From: RGIG3077 sp045541475 | GTDB lineage: Bacteria; Bacillota; Clostridia; Oscillospirales; Ruminococcaceae | DNA length: 64,000 nt | Direction: 5' to 3' | NCBI GenBank assembly: GCA_045541475.1 | Contig: JAZQJI010000040.1 | Coordinates: 1 to 64,000, forward strand | Shown: positions 40,053-48,947 of the stretch, in pieces | How positions within the stretch are numbered: position 1 is the stretch's first letter | How the letters are laid out: the number at the start of each line of letters is the position of its first letter | The notes under the pieces: model-generated | The model's input: only the letters and a program-made list of their open reading frames with translations | What the model was told of the DNA's origin: nothing | The model's database searches: none | Translations under genes and position numbers: made by a program

Positions 40053-40082
40053 TTTGTTCACCTCTTATTATCAAAATAACTT

Positions 40083-40119
40083 GCAGTACCGTGCGAATTT
40101 AAATATTGCACGGTACTGC
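40083..40119 (-). other. perfect hairpin between SPFH and zinc-ribbon genes
   Basis: GCAGTACCGTGC / GCACGGTACTGC, 12 perfect pairs with a 13-nt loop. The following T content on the minus strand is weak, so it may be a partial terminator or an mRNA-stabilising element that sets different levels of YdjI-like and YdjG/H-like proteins. Confidence 0.7.
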
Positions 40120-40147
40120 TTGTTTGCTTATGCAAATATTATTTAGG

Positions 40148-41422
40148 TTATGCTTTTTTTGCGCCGCAAGTAGCACAGAAATTGCCTGTGTTCTTAGCGC
40201 CGCAAGCACAAGTCCACTCGTTTGAAGCAGCAGGCATTGCCGAACCGCAGTTTGAGCAGAACTTACCTGTATTCTTAGCGCCGCAAGCGCAGGTCCACTC
40301 GTTTGCGGGGGCGGGCTTTTTGCTTCCGCAGTTAGCGCAGAAATTGCCTGTGTTGGAATTTCCGCAAGAGCAGGTCCATGCGTTAGCGTTTTGAGCCTGA
40401 GTCTGCTGCATTTGTGCCTGCTGCTGCATCTGAGCCTGGTTTGAAGCTGATGCTGCACCCATAAAGTTGCCTGCACCGTTCATACCCATGCCCATTGCCA
40501 TAAATGCCTGTGTAGCGCCTGCTGTGTTGGAGCCTGCAGCTTCAAGACCTCTTGCAACGGCACCCTGAACATAGCCTTCTCTAACAGCTGCATCAGAGAG
40601 CATTGCACCCTGGTTGCGCATGTTGATAAGCTGTTTGCTTTCGTCATCATAAGAAATGCTTGAAATACCAACGGACTGGATTTCCATACCGCGTCTTTCG
40701 TTCCAATCAGAATCAAGAGCGTTTTCCATGTATTTTGCAAGCTCTGTTCCCTTTGATTGAATGTGGGAAATTCTTGTTCCGTCAACCGACATCTGACCGA
40801 TAGAGGTCTGCAAAGCGGTGAGGAATTCAGAAAGATACTGCTCGTTGATGGTTTCAATATCAACGTTTTCCGAACCCTGAGGAATTGCTTCCTTGTAGAA
40901 CTTAAGCGGGTCGGTAATCTTGATAGAATATACACCGTGGCAACGCATGAAAAGCTCTGCATTGTAGAAGTTATCAAAATAGTTTATAGGGTTTCTTGTG
41001 CCGAATTTAATACCTTTGATTTCAGCAAGATTTATGTAGTAAACCTTCTGTGAATGTGAAGGTGTTCCGCCGAATTTAAAACGCTCAAAGGTTTCCTTTA
41101 CAGAAGCTTTAAGCTCGCCGTTGAAAAGAGAGGGAGCCTGCGACATATAAACTTCGTAAACGCCTTCTTCAGCGGTGTAGTCAACAATTCTGCCGCTGTC
41201 AACAAGAATCATCATCTGATTGGGGTAAACGTGAATTTTTGAACCGTTGGAAATGATATCCTCATTGCCTTTTTTATTGGAAGAGCGCTTGTCATCTCTT
41301 GATTTGAGCACGCCTCTTGCTATAACCGTAGTGCTTGTAAATTGCTCGGGCTCAATGACGTCCAACCAAGAATCTGCCAATGAACCGCCGATTGCGCCTA
41401 CTGCTGCTTTAATAAGTCCCAT
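40148..41422 (-). CDS. SPFH-domain protein with three C-terminal zinc ribbons (YdjI type)
   Basis: 424 residues. The SPFH/virion-core-like domain spans about 20-300. A Gly/Ala/Met/Gln-rich linker (about 300-345) leads to three zinc-ribbon repeats of the form WTC(A/S)CG..NTG.FC..CG. The B. subtilis homologue YdjI is a membrane-recruited scaffold that brings PspA to the membrane. Start at 41422 (AAAGGTGATAATT before ATG). It has its own promoter and heads the SPFH - zinc ribbon - TPM set; no PspA gene is in the window. Confidence 0.87.
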   Translation of the reverse strand: MGLIKAAVGAIGGSLADSWLDVIEPEQFTSTTVIARGVLKSRDDKRSSNKKGNEDIISNGSKIHVYPNQMMILVDSGRIVDYTAEEGVYEVYMSQAPSLFNGELKASVKETFERFKFGGTPSHSQKVYYINLAEIKGIKFGTRNPINYFDNFYNAELFMRCHGVYSIKITDPLKFYKEAIPQGSENVDIETINEQYLSEFLTALQTSIGQMSVDGTRISHIQSKGTELAKYMENALDSDWNERRGMEIQSVGISSISYDDESKQLINMRNQGAMLSDAAVREGYVQGAVARGLEAAGSNTAGATQAFMAMGMGMNGAGNFMGAASASNQAQMQQQAQMQQTQAQNANAWTCSCGNSNTGNFCANCGSKKPAPANEWTCACGAKNTGKFCSNCGSAMPAASNEWTCACGAKNTGNFCATCGAKKA

Positions 41423-41471
41423 AATTATCACCTTTCCAAAATCAATTAATTGTCATATCTCAGACAAAATA

Positions 41472-41500
41472 ATTATAGCATACTATATTTTTTTTTACAA
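41472..41500 (-). promoter_or_regulatory. promoter of the SPFH gene
   Basis: Minus strand: TTGTAA (41500-41495), 17 bp, TATAAT (41477-41472). Confidence 0.8.
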
Positions 41501-41588
41501 GAGTTTTTAGTGAATATTTTAATTAAATCGTCAGAAAATATATTAAAAAAATCAACCGAATATTAAAGTGTTGGGGGTAAGTGCGTAT

Positions 41589-41915
41589 ATGTCACGCAAA
41601 ATGGTACTAAACATTCTTACAATATCGCTTTTTTTATCAGCAATGATAATACTTGTGGGTGTAATGCTTATGCAAAAACGGTTTGAAGAAAGCAATGGTT
41701 TGCAAAATGTCAGCAGTCAATCTACAATACAATTTGTTTTGAAGGAATATCAAGGCAAGCTCGGGCTTTTCAGAGGAAATGCCGAAACGCCCTATCAGAC
41801 GCTTGATTTTGATATAAATTATCTGGGTGAATATGATAGGGAACTTTTAAAGCGTGGCATTGGTGTTGATACCGAGCGTGAACTTGAAATATTGATAGAA
41901 GATTACACAAGCTGA
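41589..41915 (+). CDS. BofC C-terminal-domain-like protein
   Basis: 108 residues: an N-terminal membrane helix (about 6-28) and a small domain with 'FVLKEYQGKLGLFRG' and 'DRELLKRGIGVDTERELEIL', the pattern of the BofC C-terminal domain common in Clostridia. In Bacillus BofC restrains the SpoIVB protease in sigma-K checkpoint signalling. The role here is by similarity only. The ATG at 41589 follows GGGGGT; the upstream TTG precedes that site. Confidence 0.75.
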   Translation: MSRKMVLNILTISLFLSAMIILVGVMLMQKRFEESNGLQNVSSQSTIQFVLKEYQGKLGLFRGNAETPYQTLDFDINYLGEYDRELLKRGIGVDTERELEILIEDYTS

Positions 41916-41934
41916 ATTTTTTTGATAAGTCGTG

Positions 41935-41963
41935 TTGCACATTGCTAAAAACTGTGCTAAAAT
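41935..41963 (+). promoter_or_regulatory. promoter of the 42003 gene
   Basis: TTGCAC (41935-41940), 17 bp, TAAAAT (41958-41963). Confidence 0.7.
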
Positions 41964-42002
41964 ATATTGTGATAAACGATTTTGTTTTGGCAGGTGATTA
42001 AA

Positions 42003-43160
42003 ATGGATATAAGCACAATTGCAGGATATACAACGCATTTGTGCGCTTGTGCCGTAACGGACAACAAACCACAGCCGTGCCCGCAGAGTATTGCGTTAAA
42101 TTCTGTTTTTGATTTTGCAAGAAAACACATGGTTGAATGCTTAGCCTACAAGGGCATTGAAAGCTTAAGCGAAAAGCCTGATGATTGGAATGAATGGACA
42201 AAGCACGTACAGCAGATGTCCGCTGCGGATATTGTTCAGCAGATTGAGTTTGAACGTATATGCGAAAAGTTTGAAGCGAATAATATCGGGTTTGTTTCTG
42301 TAAAAGGCTTTGCTGTTAAAAATTGCTATCCTTCAACGGATATGCGCAAAATGTCTGATTTGGATATATATGTTGTTGATGAAGAAAAAGCGCATGAAGC
42401 AATGCTTTCTCTCGGATACGAGTGTCATTCATACGGCACGTGCCACCACAACGAATATTTTTTAAAACCCGTGATGAACGTTGAAATTCACAAAACCCTT
42501 ACCTCAAACCAAAAATACGCATCTTACTTTGATGAAATGTGCAAAGAGGTTTTGGCACATTCAAATAGTTGTCGCGGTGAGCTTAATCCTGCACAGCAGC
42601 TTGAGTATATAGTTTACCATACATACAAGCATTTTTCGCTTGGCGGCTGCGGAATAAGGGTTGTTTTTGATATTTATCTTTACACCAAATCGCACGAGGA
42701 TTTTTTGAAAACAAGCGATATAGATATCCGCTTGAATAATCTTGGATTGCATAAGTTTTACAAATCTGTAATGTCATTAGCTAAGGTTTGGTTTGAAGAA
42801 AAAGCACCAACTGAACTTGATAATAAACTTGCACATTATTTTTACACAAGCGGTGCTTACGGACACACTAAAAGGCATGCAGAAAACGTTGCGGCTTGTG
42901 AAATGAACGGCAGCGGCAATGCTAATACAGCAAAGTCAAAAGCTGTGTTCAAGCTTATGTTTCCGAGTGTAAGCTACATGAAAATGACTTTTCCATATGT
43001 TCGCAAGTGCATAGTTCTTTTGCCGTTTGCGTATATCCACAGAGCTTTTAGAGCAATTTTTGTAAATAAAAAAGCGTCAAAGCTTAAAACTGCATCAAAC
43101 GTTTCTCAAAGTGCAATCAATGACTCACGCAAGCTTTTTGAAGAGCTTGAAATATTATAA
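42003..43160 (+). CDS. uncharacterised nucleotidyltransferase family protein (NTP_transf_5-like)
   Basis: 385 residues. The centre has 'VKGFAVKNCYPSTDMRKMSDLDIYV', a polymerase-beta-like nucleotidyltransferase core with the metal-binding DLD pair (residues about 98-122), then 'NVEIHKTL' and 'LEYIVYHTYKHF' as in the NTP_transf_5 family. Such genes occur in capsule and lasso-peptide (paeninodin-like) loci next to PqqD and S24/S26 peptidase genes, both found 4 kb away. Start at 42003 after GCAGGTG. Substrate unknown. Confidence 0.8.
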   Translation: MDISTIAGYTTHLCACAVTDNKPQPCPQSIALNSVFDFARKHMVECLAYKGIESLSEKPDDWNEWTKHVQQMSAADIVQQIEFERICEKFEANNIGFVSVKGFAVKNCYPSTDMRKMSDLDIYVVDEEKAHEAMLSLGYECHSYGTCHHNEYFLKPVMNVEIHKTLTSNQKYASYFDEMCKEVLAHSNSCRGELNPAQQLEYIVYHTYKHFSLGGCGIRVVFDIYLYTKSHEDFLKTSDIDIRLNNLGLHKFYKSVMSLAKVWFEEKAPTELDNKLAHYFYTSGAYGHTKRHAENVAACEMNGSGNANTAKSKAVFKLMFPSVSYMKMTFPYVRKCIVLLPFAYIHRAFRAIFVNKKASKLKTASNVSQSAINDSRKLFEELEIL

Positions 43161-43176
43161 GTTTTTGCAAAAAATA

Positions 43177-43208
43177 ATCCGAGGTAAATTACATACCTCG
43201 GATTTTTG
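43177..43208. terminator. bidirectional terminator
   Basis: ATCCGAGGTA / TACCTCGGAT; T-run on the plus side, TTATTTTTTG on the minus side. Shared by the convergent 42003 and 43211 genes. Confidence 0.9.
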
Positions 43209-43210
43209 TT

Positions 43211-45055
43211 TTATGAGTTATGAGTAAACGTGGGGACAATTTTGAGCAGAATATTGATAATAGAGTCCTCATCGTTTTCCATTGCGGCGCTTTTAAGCTC
43301 TGACAGATGACGCATAAAGCTGTCGGAATCAATTTCAATCTGGTTGCCGATAAACAGCTTTTTGTTGCGTGTGTTTTTCAAGCCTTCCTCGTTCATAAGC
43401 AATTCTTCAAACAATTTTTCGCCGGGGCGCAAACCGGAAAATACAATCGGAACATCTTTGTAGGGCACCTTGCCGTACATCTTGATTAAATTTTCTGCCA
43501 ATGTTGTAATTTTTACGGGCTCGCCCATATCAAGCACGTAAATTTCGCCACCCTTTGCCATCATGCTTGCCTGCAAAACAAGCGAAACAGCCTCGGGTAT
43601 GGTCATAAAGTAGCGGATAATATCAGGGTGGGTAACCGTAACGGGCAGATTGTTTTCAATCTGACGGCAAAACAGCGGAATAACTGAGCCGTTTGAGCCG
43701 AGAACGTTGCCAAATCTTGTTGTTATAAATTCTGTTTGCGATTTTTCCTGCGACATATATTGCATAATCATTTCGCAGCAACGTTTGGAAGCGCCCATTA
43801 CGTTTGTGGGGTTAACCGCCTTGTCGGTAGAAATCATTATAAACTTTTCAACGGTGTAATAATCTGCAAGGGTTGCAAGGTTAAGCGTACCAACAATATT
43901 GTTTTTAACTGCCTCTGCGGGAGAAACTTCCATCATGGGAACGTGCTTGTGTGCAGCTGCGTGAAAAACTATCTGCGGGTGGTATTTGCGGAAAACCTGA
44001 TTAAGTCTGCTGTAATCACGCACGGAAGCAATAAGCGTTGTAAGCTTTAATTTGTCGCCGTAGTTCATCAAAAGCTCTTGCTGAATATCGTAAGCGCCGT
44101 TTTCGCAGATATCGAGAATAATAAGCTCCTTAGGGCTATGCTTTGCAATCTGTCGGCAAAGTTCCGAACCGATTGAACCGCCGCCGCCCGTTACCATGCA
44201 GATTTTATCCTTTATAAGCGATGAAAGATCAGTATCCTCAAAGGTTACGGTATCACGGCCGAGAAGGTCTTCAACATTAAGTTCAACCGTTTGATTTAAA
44301 AGATTTTCGCTTGAAACGGCATCGCTTAAAGAGGGAATTTGCTTAATGCGGCAGTTTGTTTGTATGCACTGCGTCATAATGCGGTGCCTTGCCTGAGTAT
44401 CGAGAGAGGGCATTGCCAAAAAGATGCGCTGTATTTTGTATTTTATGCACATTTCTACAATATCGTTTGTAGTACCCACAACGCAAACGCCTTCAATACT
44501 GCGGGAAATGTTGGCTTTGTTATCATCAATAATGCACACGGGAATGTAAGCACGGCTGTATTTCATTTCAACAACAAGCTCCTTGCAGGCTTGTCCCGCA
44601 CCGATAATCATCGTGCGCTCGCCTTCGGTATAGCCTTTTGTGCGCATAAAGCCGTATATCTGCATATAGATTACTCTTGAAGCAATAATCGAAATGCAAG
44701 TTAAAAAGCAGAAGAACAATCCGTAAACTTTTGAAAGCTCAAACCCAAAAACAAGCGTGTAGTTTTCAAACAAAATCATCAAAAAATATACAAACGATGC
44801 TATGCACACGCTGGCAAAATAGTTTAAAAGGTCGTTTATGCTGGAGTAGCGTACAATTTGCTTGTAAACGCCCAAAACTGCCATTGTTGCAATGAAGAAG
44901 AACGAAAAAACAATGGTTGAATAGTAAAAATCATACATTGAAGCGTTAACAATGGGCGAGCAGTATTTCAAAAGAGCAAGCGAAATAAGACCGCACACTA
45001 CAATCTGAAAAAAGTCTATAACGCATAAAACAATTCGTTTGGTATTTGCATTCAT
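43211..45055 (-). CDS. membrane nucleotide-sugar dehydratase/epimerase (CapD/FlaA1-PglF type)
   Basis: 614 residues. Four membrane helices (about 10-125), a CoA-binding-like Rossmann domain (about 140-260) and a catalytic SDR domain (about 280-560): NAD loop 'VTGGGGSIGSELCRQI', 'HAAAHKHVPMME' and 'STDKAVNPTNVMGASKR', where Met replaces the usual SDR Tyr, as in the FlaA1/PglF 4,6-dehydratase family. Predicted to convert UDP-GlcNAc to a 4-keto-6-deoxy sugar for surface glycans. Monocistronic. Confidence 0.92.
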   Translation of the reverse strand: MNANTKRIVLCVIDFFQIVVCGLISLALLKYCSPIVNASMYDFYYSTIVFSFFFIATMAVLGVYKQIVRYSSINDLLNYFASVCIASFVYFLMILFENYTLVFGFELSKVYGLFFCFLTCISIIASRVIYMQIYGFMRTKGYTEGERTMIIGAGQACKELVVEMKYSRAYIPVCIIDDNKANISRSIEGVCVVGTTNDIVEMCIKYKIQRIFLAMPSLDTQARHRIMTQCIQTNCRIKQIPSLSDAVSSENLLNQTVELNVEDLLGRDTVTFEDTDLSSLIKDKICMVTGGGGSIGSELCRQIAKHSPKELIILDICENGAYDIQQELLMNYGDKLKLTTLIASVRDYSRLNQVFRKYHPQIVFHAAAHKHVPMMEVSPAEAVKNNIVGTLNLATLADYYTVEKFIMISTDKAVNPTNVMGASKRCCEMIMQYMSQEKSQTEFITTRFGNVLGSNGSVIPLFCRQIENNLPVTVTHPDIIRYFMTIPEAVSLVLQASMMAKGGEIYVLDMGEPVKITTLAENLIKMYGKVPYKDVPIVFSGLRPGEKLFEELLMNEEGLKNTRNKKLFIGNQIEIDSDSFMRHLSELKSAAMENDEDSIINILLKIVPTFTHNS

Positions 45056-45180
45056 GATATAAAAATTCCCTTAAAATATATTTGCAATTCTTTGTTGCAT
45101 AATTACATCTATTATATTATATCCGATAAATATTGTCAATAGGACGTAGGCATGGCAGAGTGTGTATTTTTTATAAAAAA

Positions 45181-45212
45181 CGGGCAAGGCGTAAGATGAT
45201 ACGCCCTGCCCG
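45181..45212 (-). terminator. terminator of the 45228 lipoprotein gene
   Basis: Minus strand: CGGGCAGGGCGT / ACGCCTTGCCCG followed by TTTTTTATAAAA. Confidence 0.9.
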
Positions 45213-45227
45213 AAGTATATATTTTAA

Positions 45228-45911
45228 TCATTGAAGAGTGCAGTCATAATGGGTAATAACATCATAATAAAGGTCTTTCATAGGCGCCACATCGCTGTAA
45301 ACGCCGAAATCTTCATGCGTCATTTTTTCAATTTCACTCACAAGCTGTGCCTCGGTGTTTGCATTAACCGACCTTGAAAGTGTAGCACTTTGTCCGCTCG
45401 GTACGGGAAAACGGCTTGAATAATCGCTCGTGCACCAATAGTATCCTGTGCTTTCTCCATAGCTCAAAAAGAAGATCCATTGATCGCCTTTGCGCATGGG
45501 TGTTAAATCGCTGAAAGTAATAAGGTTACCACTTGATTCTTCGATTCCGTATCTTTGCGCTACGGTTATCGTGTCAGATACCTTTGCGTCGCCTATAATA
45601 ACCTTATCAATTGATATAATATTGGTTGATGTAGCGTTAATCATTACTTGTTGCTCTATTCCTGCTGTGTATCCGTACTTATACTCAGTTTTTGTGTCTT
45701 CCACGAAGGTTCCTATTACAATCAAGTCTGAATTGGCTTCAAGGTCTTCGATTGAATCGTATATAATTCTATCGTTTTCTACGCGTACAACCTCCATGGT
45801 GCTGTAATCTATCGCAGAGGTTTGATTATCCGATGTGTTTTCGTTGCTGTTTGAACACGAAACACCGAATATAAACGCAGCGGAAATAAGTAAAGCTATT
45901 AATCTTTTCAT
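45228..45911 (-). CDS. putative lipoprotein
   Basis: 227 residues. A signal peptide ends at a Cys after FGV-S, a slightly atypical lipobox, then an Asn/Ser-rich linker and a domain containing 'SIEDLEANSDLIVIGTFVED', 'TISVTQRYG'-like strands and 'RKGDQWIFFLSYGES'. Similar domains occur in secreted Firmicutes proteins of unknown function. Start is the ATG at 45911 with GGGGAG 9-10 nt upstream, the site lying at the end of the decayed metalloprotease gene before it. Confidence 0.7.
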   Translation of the reverse strand: MKRLIALLISAAFIFGVSCSNSNENTSDNQTSAIDYSTMEVVRVENDRIIYDSIEDLEANSDLIVIGTFVEDTKTEYKYGYTAGIEQQVMINATSTNIISIDKVIIGDAKVSDTITVAQRYGIEESSGNLITFSDLTPMRKGDQWIFFLSYGESTGYYWCTSDYSSRFPVPSGQSATLSRSVNANTEAQLVSEIEKMTHEDFGVYSDVAPMKDLYYDVITHYDCTLQ

Positions 45912-45916
45912 AATAA

Positions 45917-46194
45917 TCACGCTCCCCATTTGGCTATTAAATTCTGTCTGTCGTGTGATGCTACCGTTGTTGGTATGTGCGAACCGTTAGGAAAGCCTTG
46001 GTTCATAATAGCATACGGATATCCGTTAAATGCTGTGCCGTGATACTGTGTACTGCAGACAGGGTGTTTTAACTTTAAGGCGTGACCAACTTCGTGGATA
46101 AATGTCTTTGCAGCTGCTTGTGAAGGGTTTGATGCATCATTGAGATTGCCATGGAAACTGACACAATAACGGATAAAATTCGTTTAAATCTCAT
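45917..46194 (-). pseudogene. decayed secreted zinc metalloprotease
   Basis: At 46194 an ATG with an AAGGAG site starts a signal-peptide-like sequence (MRFKRILSVIVSVSMAISMM). After about 15-18 codons this frame loses sense, and a shifted frame carries the C-terminal part of a protease: FHGNLNDASNPSQAAAKTF, the zinc motif HEVGHALKLKHP (HExxHx5H), a Met-containing turn 'AIMNQGF', then a stop at 45917-45919. The body of the gene between signal and zinc site is missing and the frames do not match, so a deletion has removed most of it. Confidence 0.75.
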
Positions 46195-46380
46195 TTTTTG
46201 TCACTCCTTTTATGTCGAAAAAAGGTTTGTAGGCTTACTAATTAAAATTATCTCTTCATTGGAATTACGCCTTTCATATTTATTATCTGTATTATACAAT
46301 AAAATTTATAAAATGTCAATATATTTTGACTATAAATTTTAAAAAACACGGCAATATACCTGTGCGTTTTTAAAACGCTA

Positions 46381-46409
46381 TTGACGAAAAATGATTTTTG
46401 CGTTAAAAT
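46381..46409 (+). promoter_or_regulatory. promoter of the 46417 gene, giving a leaderless mRNA
   Basis: TTGACG (46381-46386), 17 bp, TAAAAT (46404-46409). The start codon lies only 8 nt after the -10 box, so transcription should begin at or next to the ATG. Confidence 0.75.
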
Positions 46410-46416
46410 CAAAACT

Positions 46417-47349
46417 ATGAATAATTTTGAATTTTCCGATACAAACAAGCGCTACCACACGCTTGAATATTACAACCGCAAAAAATTCGGTCAGCGTGTT
46501 TTTAAAGCCTCGCTTGATGCTTTGCTTTCGTGCCCTAATATCGACGGCACAAAGGGCGTTGGCGGCTGTGCATTCTGCCTTTCGGGCAGCGGCAATTTTG
46601 TGCCTAAAGTCGCAGGGATAGAAAATCAACTCATGGCCGAGATTGAACGCATTGACAAAAAGAAGCAAGGCGCACCTGTTTGCGCTTATTTTCAGGCACA
46701 CACAAACACTTATGCCGATGTTGATACATTGCGTTTGCTTTATCAAAAAGCCATTGATAACAATCGTGTCTGCTCGCTTTCAATAGCAACCCGACCTGAT
46801 TGCATTGATGAGGATATTGCTGATTTGTTATGCGACTTTTCTTTGAAAATTCCGCTTACAGTTGAGCTTGGCTTGCAGACCGCTTTTGACGAAACCGCAC
46901 GGCGTTTTAATCGTTGTTATGGCTTTGATGAGTTTTTAAAAGCTCTTGATGCATTGCAAAAACGCAATATAAGGGTTTGCGTGCATATTATAAACGGCTT
47001 GCCGTTTGAAACGCAGGATATGATGGTGCAAACAGCAAGAATTTTAGGCAAGCTTGGCATTGACGCAATAAAAATACAGCTTTTGCATATATTGCGGAAT
47101 ACCCGCTTTGAAAAGCTGTATAATGATGGTATATTAAAAACAATGGAGCGTGAAGATTACATAAAAACCGTTGTGCGTCAGCTTGAAGTGCTGCCGCCGA
47201 ACATTGTTATTGAAAGATTGACGGGCGATGGTGATGCAAAGTATTTGACAGCGCCTTTGTGGAGCAAAAACAAAATCACTGTTTTGAATGATATAGATAA
47301 GCTTATGGAGGCTGAAAATACCTATCAGGGCAGATTGTTTTCAGTTTGA
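46417..47349 (+). CDS. radical SAM protein, TIGR01212/YhcC family
   Basis: 310 residues. The [4Fe-4S] cluster motif is the atypical family pattern CPNIDGTKGVGGCAFC (Cys-x12-Cys-x2-Cys). Other family segments are 'TLEYYNRKKFGQRVFKASL', 'PVCAYFQAHTNTYAD', 'SIATRPDCI', 'VELGLQTAFDETARRFNR' and 'HIINGLPFET'. Proposed roles centre on RNA or cofactor modification; no substrate is established here. I chose the ATG at 46417 because upstream in-frame codons fall inside the promoter; it has no ribosome site. It ends 25 nt inside the convergent queH gene. Confidence 0.88.
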   Translation: MNNFEFSDTNKRYHTLEYYNRKKFGQRVFKASLDALLSCPNIDGTKGVGGCAFCLSGSGNFVPKVAGIENQLMAEIERIDKKKQGAPVCAYFQAHTNTYADVDTLRLLYQKAIDNNRVCSLSIATRPDCIDEDIADLLCDFSLKIPLTVELGLQTAFDETARRFNRCYGFDEFLKALDALQKRNIRVCVHIINGLPFETQDMMVQTARILGKLGIDAIKIQLLHILRNTRFEKLYNDGILKTMEREDYIKTVVRQLEVLPPNIVIERLTGDGDAKYLTAPLWSKNKITVLNDIDKLMEAENTYQGRLFSV

Positions 47350-47960
47350 TTTTTGCTGTCTCTGAGAGAAAACTCGCAGCCGCAGTATTCCTGGCGGTAC
47401 AAATCAAGCTGCTTTGAAAGCTCTATTGAGCGTTTATATCCGTTTTTCTTTTTAAAATCCGAAAAAAGATATTTTGCCTTGTGGTTTTCTGCAAGTGCCT
47501 TGCCGATATCGTTTAACTTCTGTGCGTTTTTGTATGGGCTTACAGAAAGCGTTGTGCAGAAATAATCAAATCCGTTTTCGTCGGCAAAATCGGCGCATTT
47601 TTCAAGGCGTTGACGGTAGCAAAGCGTGCATCGGCTTGAGCCTTCTTTTTCTTTTTCGTGCCCTTTAACATAGTTCAGAAATGAATTGTGGTCGTAATCA
47701 CATACGGCAAGCTCAACGTCGCATTTTAATCCCGCAATAGTCTGCTTTTGGGTGTCAACACGCTTTTGATATTCATCGCTTGGATAGATACACGGGTTGA
47801 AATACAAAACGCATATCTCAAAATACTGCGATAAATATTCCAACACATAGCTTGAGCATGGACCGCAGCAGGAGTGAAGGAGAAGCTTGGGCTTTGTATC
47901 TGCTATATCTTCAAGTGTTTTATCAAGTATTTTTTGAAAATTCTGTTTGTTTTCGGTCAT
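47325..47960 (-). CDS. queH: epoxyqueuosine reductase QueH
   Basis: Final step of queuosine synthesis: reduces epoxyqueuosine in tRNA. 211 residues with the QueH Cys signature: 'HSCCGPCSSYV', 'SRCTLCYRQRLEK' and 'QEYCGCEFS', plus 'YFNPCIYPSDEYQKR'. It is the non-B12 alternative to QueG. No other que genes nearby. Its 3' end overlaps the convergent radical SAM gene. Confidence 0.95.
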   Translation of the reverse strand: MTENKQNFQKILDKTLEDIADTKPKLLLHSCCGPCSSYVLEYLSQYFEICVLYFNPCIYPSDEYQKRVDTQKQTIAGLKCDVELAVCDYDHNSFLNYVKGHEKEKEGSSRCTLCYRQRLEKCADFADENGFDYFCTTLSVSPYKNAQKLNDIGKALAENHKAKYLFSDFKKKNGYKRSIELSKQLDLYRQEYCGCEFSLRDSKNQTENNLP

Positions 47961-48058
47961 ATTTTTATTATCTCCGTAAAAAAATCAACTGTAATTATGA
48001 TATCATATTTTTGCATTTGCGTCAAATTCGTTGCAAGGGTTTGGCGCTTTTATTTTTC

Positions 48059-48087
48059 TTGACATAAATACGGAATAATGGTATAAT
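48059..48087 (+). promoter_or_regulatory. promoter of the thyX operon
   Basis: TTGACA (48059-48064), exactly 17 bp, TATAAT (48082-48087): perfect consensus, about 78 nt before thyX. Confidence 0.9.
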
Positions 48088-48164
48088 TAATCAGTATGGA
48101 TATTTGTAAGCTTTTTGCAAAAAAGGCTTAAATCGGCAGATTTTGCACTAAGGAGGCAAAGAAT

Positions 48165-48947
48165 ATGAACGTTGAACTTTTAGCGTATACACCCCAGCCT
48201 GAAAGGGTTGTTGCTGCAAGCGCAAAGCTTTGCTATTCTCACAGCGACGTAACACAGCTTTATGATAATTTAACAGATGAAAAAACAACGCAGTTTGTTG
48301 ATATGCTCAGCTCAATAGGACACGAAAGCCCGATTGAACACGTTTCGTTTACTTTTGGAATTGAGGGTATTTCAAGAGCTTGCTCGCATCAGTTGGTGCG
48401 CCATAGGTTAGCTTCATATTCTCAAAAAAGTCAGCGCTATGTTGATGAGGATAATTTTGAATTTATCATGCCGCCTGAAATTGCTGCCGATGTGCAGGCA
48501 AGGGAAGAGTTTGAAAAGCAGATGCAGGCTTTGACCGAAAGCTACACAAAAATTGCCGATATACTAACAAAAAAGCATACACAGGCATATTTAGCGCAGG
48601 GCATGGACGAAAAACAGGCTAAGTCATCGGCACGCAAAAAAGCAAACGAGGATGCAAGGTTTATTCTGCCCAATGCTTGCGAAACAAAAATTGTTGTAAC
48701 TATGAATGCAAGAAGTTTGATGAACTTTTTCAGATTGCGCTGCTGCAACCGTGCCCAATGGGAAATAAAAGCCGTTGCGGACGAAATGCTTAGATTATGC
48801 TGCGGCGTTGCACCAACACTTTTCAAAAACGCAGGTCCTGCTTGCGTAAACGGTGCCTGCCCGGAAGGCAAAATGTCCTGCAAAAATGCCGCAGGAATGA
48901 GAGAATATTATAAGAAATTAAAGGAACAAGAAAATAATGCCGAATAA
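48165..48947 (+). CDS. thyX: FAD-dependent thymidylate synthase
   Basis: Makes dTMP from dUMP with methylene-THF and NADPH through FAD. 260 residues with the ThyX motif 'RHRLASYSQKSQR' (RHRxxSxxxxSxR) and the flanking 'HESPIEHVSFTFGIEGISRA'. Replaces ThyA in many anaerobes. AAGGAGG before the ATG. Overlaps tmk by 11 nt, so dTMP synthesis and its phosphorylation are coupled. Confidence 0.96.
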   Translation: MNVELLAYTPQPERVVAASAKLCYSHSDVTQLYDNLTDEKTTQFVDMLSSIGHESPIEHVSFTFGIEGISRACSHQLVRHRLASYSQKSQRYVDEDNFEFIMPPEIAADVQAREEFEKQMQALTESYTKIADILTKKHTQAYLAQGMDEKQAKSSARKKANEDARFILPNACETKIVVTMNARSLMNFFRLRCCNRAQWEIKAVADEMLRLCCGVAPTLFKNAGPACVNGACPEGKMSCKNAAGMREYYKKLKEQENNAE

